Shown here: in pieces, positions 5,962-7,555 of the stretch
Layout: each line of letters starts with the position of its first letter
Position numbering within the stretch: the stretch's first letter is position 1
DNA from: XYC2-FULL-41-22 sp041666465
GTDB taxonomy: Bacteria > Patescibacteriota > Gracilibacteria > UBA1369 > UBA12470
Reading direction: 5' to 3'
Length of the DNA stretch: 7,555 nt
Assembly: GCA_041666465.1 (NCBI GenBank)
Contig: JBAYGX010000075.1
Coordinates: forward strand, 1-7,555
Program-made: the position numbers and the translations under genes
The notes under the pieces: generated by a model
What the model was told of the DNA's origin: nothing
Database searches by the model: none
Seen by the model: the letters and a program-made list of their open reading frames with translations, nothing else

Positions 5962-5998
5962 ATCGCCTGTTCAAGGTAAAACCTTGCAGGCGATTTTT
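5962..5998 (+). terminator. Intrinsic terminator of the operon
   Basis: ATCGCCTG (5962-5969) pairs with CAGGCGAT (5987-5994). After a two-base TT bulge the stem continues as CAAGGT/ACCTTG around an AAA loop. A TTTTT run (5994-5998) follows. The stem begins 31 bases after the kinase stop. Confidence 0.88.
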
Positions 5999-6010
5999 AA
6001 TATTAAAATG

Positions 6011-6040
6011 AAAAAAATCGCACAGTGGATGCCGTGCGAC
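6011..6040 (-). terminator. Intrinsic terminator of the nucleotidyltransferase gene
   Basis: Read on the minus strand, TCGCAC (6039-6034) pairs with GTGCGA (6023-6018) around a 10-base loop and runs into a T7 tract (6017-6011). It lies 20 bases past the stop at 6060 and, with 5962-5998, forms a pair of convergent terminators that fills most of the 129-base gap. Confidence 0.75.
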
Positions 6041-6059
6041 TTTAATTGGTGTTGAGCGA

Positions 6060-6557
6060 TTATTTCTTTGTGTTCGCTATCCTTGCAGCTTGCTCTAGGA
6101 TTTCTGTGGTGGAGGTGTGATCTACTACATCACGAATTATTTTAATTTTCTTAGCGTGTTCTTTTCCGATGATTTCTTCCTCTCGACCATCGAATGAGTC
6201 GCTTTTGAAAATAAAATCAGGATTGATGATTTTAGCGGCGAGACCGAAATCATCAACACTATTCATGATGAAGGCAAAGGTGACTGGTTTTAGTGCGTCA
6301 ACCATAACCACTCTTCTAGAATCATAAATAAGAGGACGTCCTTCACCTTTCATTTTTCTAACTAATTCATCGGAATCGACTCCTACAATAAGAACATCGC
6401 AAGAACGTCTACATCTGATGAAATAGAGGAAGTGATGGAAGTGAATTAGATCGAATGAACCGGAAGTGAGACCGATGATCCGTTCATTCTCCCTAGAGCA
6501 TCGAAGATAGGTTTGAACCACTTCGACATCTGTTGAATTGTTAAGATCAAAAAGCAT
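6060..6557 (-). CDS. HIGH-type nucleotidyltransferase (cytidylyltransferase-like / RfaE C-domain-like)
   Basis: A 165-residue Rossmann-like nucleotidyltransferase of the HIGH superfamily. It shows GLTSGSFDLIHFHHFLYF (29-46), which matches the GxFDxxHxGH ATP/CTP-binding signature. VLIVGVDSDELV (55-66), GRPLIYDSRRVVMVDAL (73-89) and a C-terminal STTEIL (149-154) equivalent to the STxxI motif follow. Relatives transfer AMP or CMP to sugar phosphates, glycerol phosphate, FMN or NMN; the exact substrate cannot be read here. The usual Gly of HxGH is replaced by His (H39-F40-H41-H42). An N-terminal stretch of about 25 residues precedes the catalytic strand. The start at 6557 has AAGGA about 10 bases upstream; an overlapping out-of-frame ATG at 6567 opens only a short frame. 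It has its own promoter and terminator and so is transcribed away from the operon. Its closeness to nicotinamidase and PnuC-like genes makes an NMN adenylyltransferase-like role thinkable, but this is unproven. Confidence 0.78.
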   Translation of the reverse strand: MLFDLNNSTDVEVVQTYLRCSRENERIIGLTSGSFDLIHFHHFLYFIRCRRSCDVLIVGVDSDELVRKMKGEGRPLIYDSRRVVMVDALKPVTFAFIMNSVDDFGLAAKIINPDFIFKSDSFDGREEEIIGKEHAKKIKIIRDVVDHTSTTEILEQAARIANTKK

Positions 6558-6603
6558 TAAGAGCCATCCTTTCCAAAGCTCTGTAATTAAAGAAGCAGTT
6601 CGC

Positions 6604-6632
6604 AGTATAACATTAAGTATTTATTATGACAA
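6604..6632 (-). promoter_or_regulatory. Extended -10 promoter for the nucleotidyltransferase
   Basis: On the minus strand: TTGTCA (6632-6627), a 17-base spacer ending in TGT, then TATACT (6609-6604). Transcription from about 6597 gives a leader of about 40 bases. Confidence 0.7.
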
Positions 6633-6644
6633 GTGGATTTAGTA

Positions 6645-6673
6645 TTGACTTTTTTATTAATATATATTAAAAT
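6645..6673 (+). promoter_or_regulatory. Promoter for the PnuC-like gene
   Basis: TTGACT (6645-6650), a 17-base spacer, then TAAAAT (6668-6673). Transcription would start near 6681 and give a leader of about 59 bases. That leader contains the word TTTGAGAATTT (6694-6704), also found in the leader of the 1606 operon. It is divergent from the promoter at 6604-6632, which lies 12 bp away. Confidence 0.65.
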
Positions 6674-6728
6674 TTTGGAAGTAGATTGAATTATTTGAGA
6701 ATTTTAAATTAAGACTATCAGAACTTCT

Positions 6729-6734
6729 AGGAGG
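6729..6734 (+). promoter_or_regulatory. Consensus ribosome binding site deciding the GTG start at 6740
   Basis: AGGAGG, the full consensus, lies 5 bases before GTG at 6740. No ATG is available nearby in frame, and the TTG at 6738 meets a stop at once. Confidence 0.75.
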
Positions 6735-6739
6735 GGATT

Positions 6740-7240
6740 GTGATATCTTTTTTGCAGATTTCAGTGTCTCTAATCTTTTTTGCTAATAAAGTAGCTGTGT
6801 TAGTGGAAAAGAAGGTGGGATGGATTTTTGGGGTTATTGCAGCGCTTCTAGCGTTTTTTTACTTCTATCTACTAGGCATGTATATTTACACTGTCCTAGA
6901 GTTGGGTCTCATTGTGCTTATGGGATATGGATTCTTCAAGAAACAGAAGAAGAATCCACAGGTAGAAGTGATGATTCGTGTGGTGTTGGCTGTAGTGATG
7001 CTTACTTTAGCACTTTTTGCTTTCAATGGTCTCATTACCATTGTGGAACTTGTGAGTTCTCTTGGGCTTTTATGGGGGACATACTATTTGACTCACGAAA
7101 AGATTCGAGCGGGATGGTTGCTGTATGTAGTGGGTCACACAACTGCCGCATACTTGGGAATCAATAAAGATCAAATGTTCTTTGCCGACTTTCAGATTGC
7201 TTCAGCGATTGTTTCGTTGGTTGGAATGGTAAAAAGGTGA
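6740..7240 (+). CDS. PnuC-like small membrane transporter (putative nicotinamide riboside/NMN uptake)
   Basis: A 166-residue hydrophobic protein with about six or seven membrane segments (roughly 3-20, 27-45, 47-65, 77-96, 98-116, 123-140 and 146-163). The block VGWIFGVIAALLAFFYFYLL (26-45), then GMYIYTVLELGLIVLMGYGFF (46-66), follows the PnuC pattern 'W-x2-G...GLYADALLQ...YG'. The C-terminal GWLLYVVGHTTAAYLG (125-140) and the following helix follow the PnuC 'W-x5-D...' region, but the usual Asp is absent (VGH) and the Gln of LLQ is replaced by Glu (E54). It is somewhat shorter than typical PnuC (about 200-240 residues). PnuC proteins are facilitators for NAD precursors, trapped inside by phosphorylation. 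The similarity is a pattern match by eye; another small membrane family is possible. Own promoter and terminator. Confidence 0.55.
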   Translation: MISFLQISVSLIFFANKVAVLVEKKVGWIFGVIAALLAFFYFYLLGMYIYTVLELGLIVLMGYGFFKKQKKNPQVEVMIRVVLAVVMLTLALFAFNGLITIVELVSSLGLLWGTYYLTHEKIRAGWLLYVVGHTTAAYLGINKDQMFFADFQIASAIVSLVGMVKR

Positions 7241-7258
7241 AAACAATGTTGAAATTTG

Positions 7259-7293
7259 AATCCGGGTAAGAGTAATTTCTCCCCGGATTTTTT
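7259..7293 (+). terminator. Intrinsic terminator of the PnuC-like gene
   Basis: AATCCGGG (7259-7266) pairs with CCCGGATT (7282-7289) around a 15-base loop and runs into TTTTTT (7288-7293). It starts 18 bases after the stop codon. The T tract leads directly into the -35 of the next promoter. Confidence 0.8.
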
Positions 7294-7295
7294 GT

Positions 7296-7324
7296 TTGAC
7301 TATATTTTGAATATATTGTATTTT
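7296..7324 (+). promoter_or_regulatory. Putative promoter for the 3'-terminal membrane protein
   Basis: TTGACT (7296-7301), a 17-base spacer, then TATTTT (7319-7324), a weak -10. The -35 context TTTGTTTGAC is identical to that of the operon promoter (1443-1451 region). The short leader would be about 17 bases and includes the Shine-Dalgarno. Confidence 0.45.
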
Positions 7325-7347
7325 TTGATTAGAAAGGAGTTGATTGA

Positions 7348-7555
7348 ATGAGTAGGGTTAAGTTTTGGATGGTGGTTTCGGGATTCTTTGCTTTTAGTTT
7401 TTTCTTAATAGCAAATATTACCAGTATTTTTCTTGAGCTCAATGTAATTGCCGGTTGCATCCAAGTGGTTCTAAATATTTTTGTATTTAGCACGTGGTTG
7501 CGTGGTTATCGCATTAGCACTGGTTTCAAGAAATTTGTTATTGGTATTGGAGTGG
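7348..7555 (+). CDS. Unrecognised membrane protein, 3' end beyond the window
   Basis: The first 69 codons of a frame that is still open at the window edge. The protein starts MSRVKFWMVVSGFFAF and has two hydrophobic stretches (about 6-28 and 33-49). The positively charged WLRGYRISTGFKK follows (51-63), and then the start of a third hydrophobic stretch. AAAGGAG (7333-7339) lies 8 bases before the ATG, a good ribosome binding site. I do not recognise the family; it may be another small membrane protein like its neighbour. No function is assigned. Confidence 0.65.
   Translation, partial: MSRVKFWMVVSGFFAFSFFLIANITSIFLELNVIAGCIQVVLNIFVFSTWLRGYRISTGFKKFVIGIGV

Noticed and set aside
5870..6055. 61-codon plus-strand frame at the end of the kinase
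   Set aside because: Runs through both convergent terminators and overlaps the kinase C-terminus; no ribosome binding site.
6820..7167. 115-codon plus-strand frame overlapping the PnuC-like gene
   Set aside because: Out-of-frame shadow rich in Cys, Ser and His with no membrane pattern; the other frame has a consensus Shine-Dalgarno and clear membrane helices.
1..7555. Alternative genetic code (UGA read as an amino acid)
   Set aside because: UGA serves as the stop for the phosphatase, kinase and PnuC-like genes, each at the expected end of the protein.

Overview
Layout. The window falls into three parts. (1) Positions 1-1330 hold three minus-strand genes: a lycopene-cyclase-domain membrane protein, a UPF0251/DUF134 helix-turn-helix protein and a glycine-rich DUF5320 protein. 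(2) Positions 1447-5998 hold one plus-strand operon: a strong promoter, a nicotinamidase-type hydrolase, a TerY-like von Willebrand A (vWA) protein, a PP2C-type phosphatase and a protein kinase with a beta-rich C-terminal half. A strong hairpin sits inside the operon just before the phosphatase, and an intrinsic terminator ends it. (3) Positions 6011-7555 hold a minus-strand nucleotidyltransferase, a plus-strand PnuC-like membrane protein and the start of an unrecognised membrane protein cut by the window edge. I saw no rRNA, tRNA, CRISPR array, integrase or insertion sequence.

Organism. The genes are bacterial: Shine-Dalgarno sites, TTGACA/TATAAT-type promoters and intrinsic terminators are visible. 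UGA ends three of the genes, so this is not a UGA-reading code such as that of Gracilibacteria. Small proteins of these families, AT-rich intergenic DNA and the lack of a Shine-Dalgarno before the first three genes would fit a Patescibacteria (CPR) genome. That placement is an inference with low to moderate confidence; nothing here is a phylogenetic marker.

How the genes may work together. vWA (TerY), PP2C phosphatase and kinase form the phosphorylation triad known from tellurite/stress-type 'TerY-P' loci, with E. coli yegL/yegK/yegI as a relative. Here the kinase carries what looks like a beta-propeller in place of the helix-hairpin-helix seen in known versions, and the first gene is a nicotinamidase homologue with an apparently intact catalytic triad. 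The natural reading is a reversible phosphorylation switch coupled to nicotinamide/NAD metabolism or to a related amide hydrolysis. A PnuC-like transporter and a HIGH-type nucleotidyltransferase lie just downstream under their own promoters, and the leaders of the operon and the PnuC-like gene share an exact 11-base word. The NAD link is a hypothesis, not a demonstration.

Base composition changes along the window. The first two operon genes are visibly more GC-rich than the phosphatase, the kinase and the flanks, so the operon may be assembled or acquired from more than one source.
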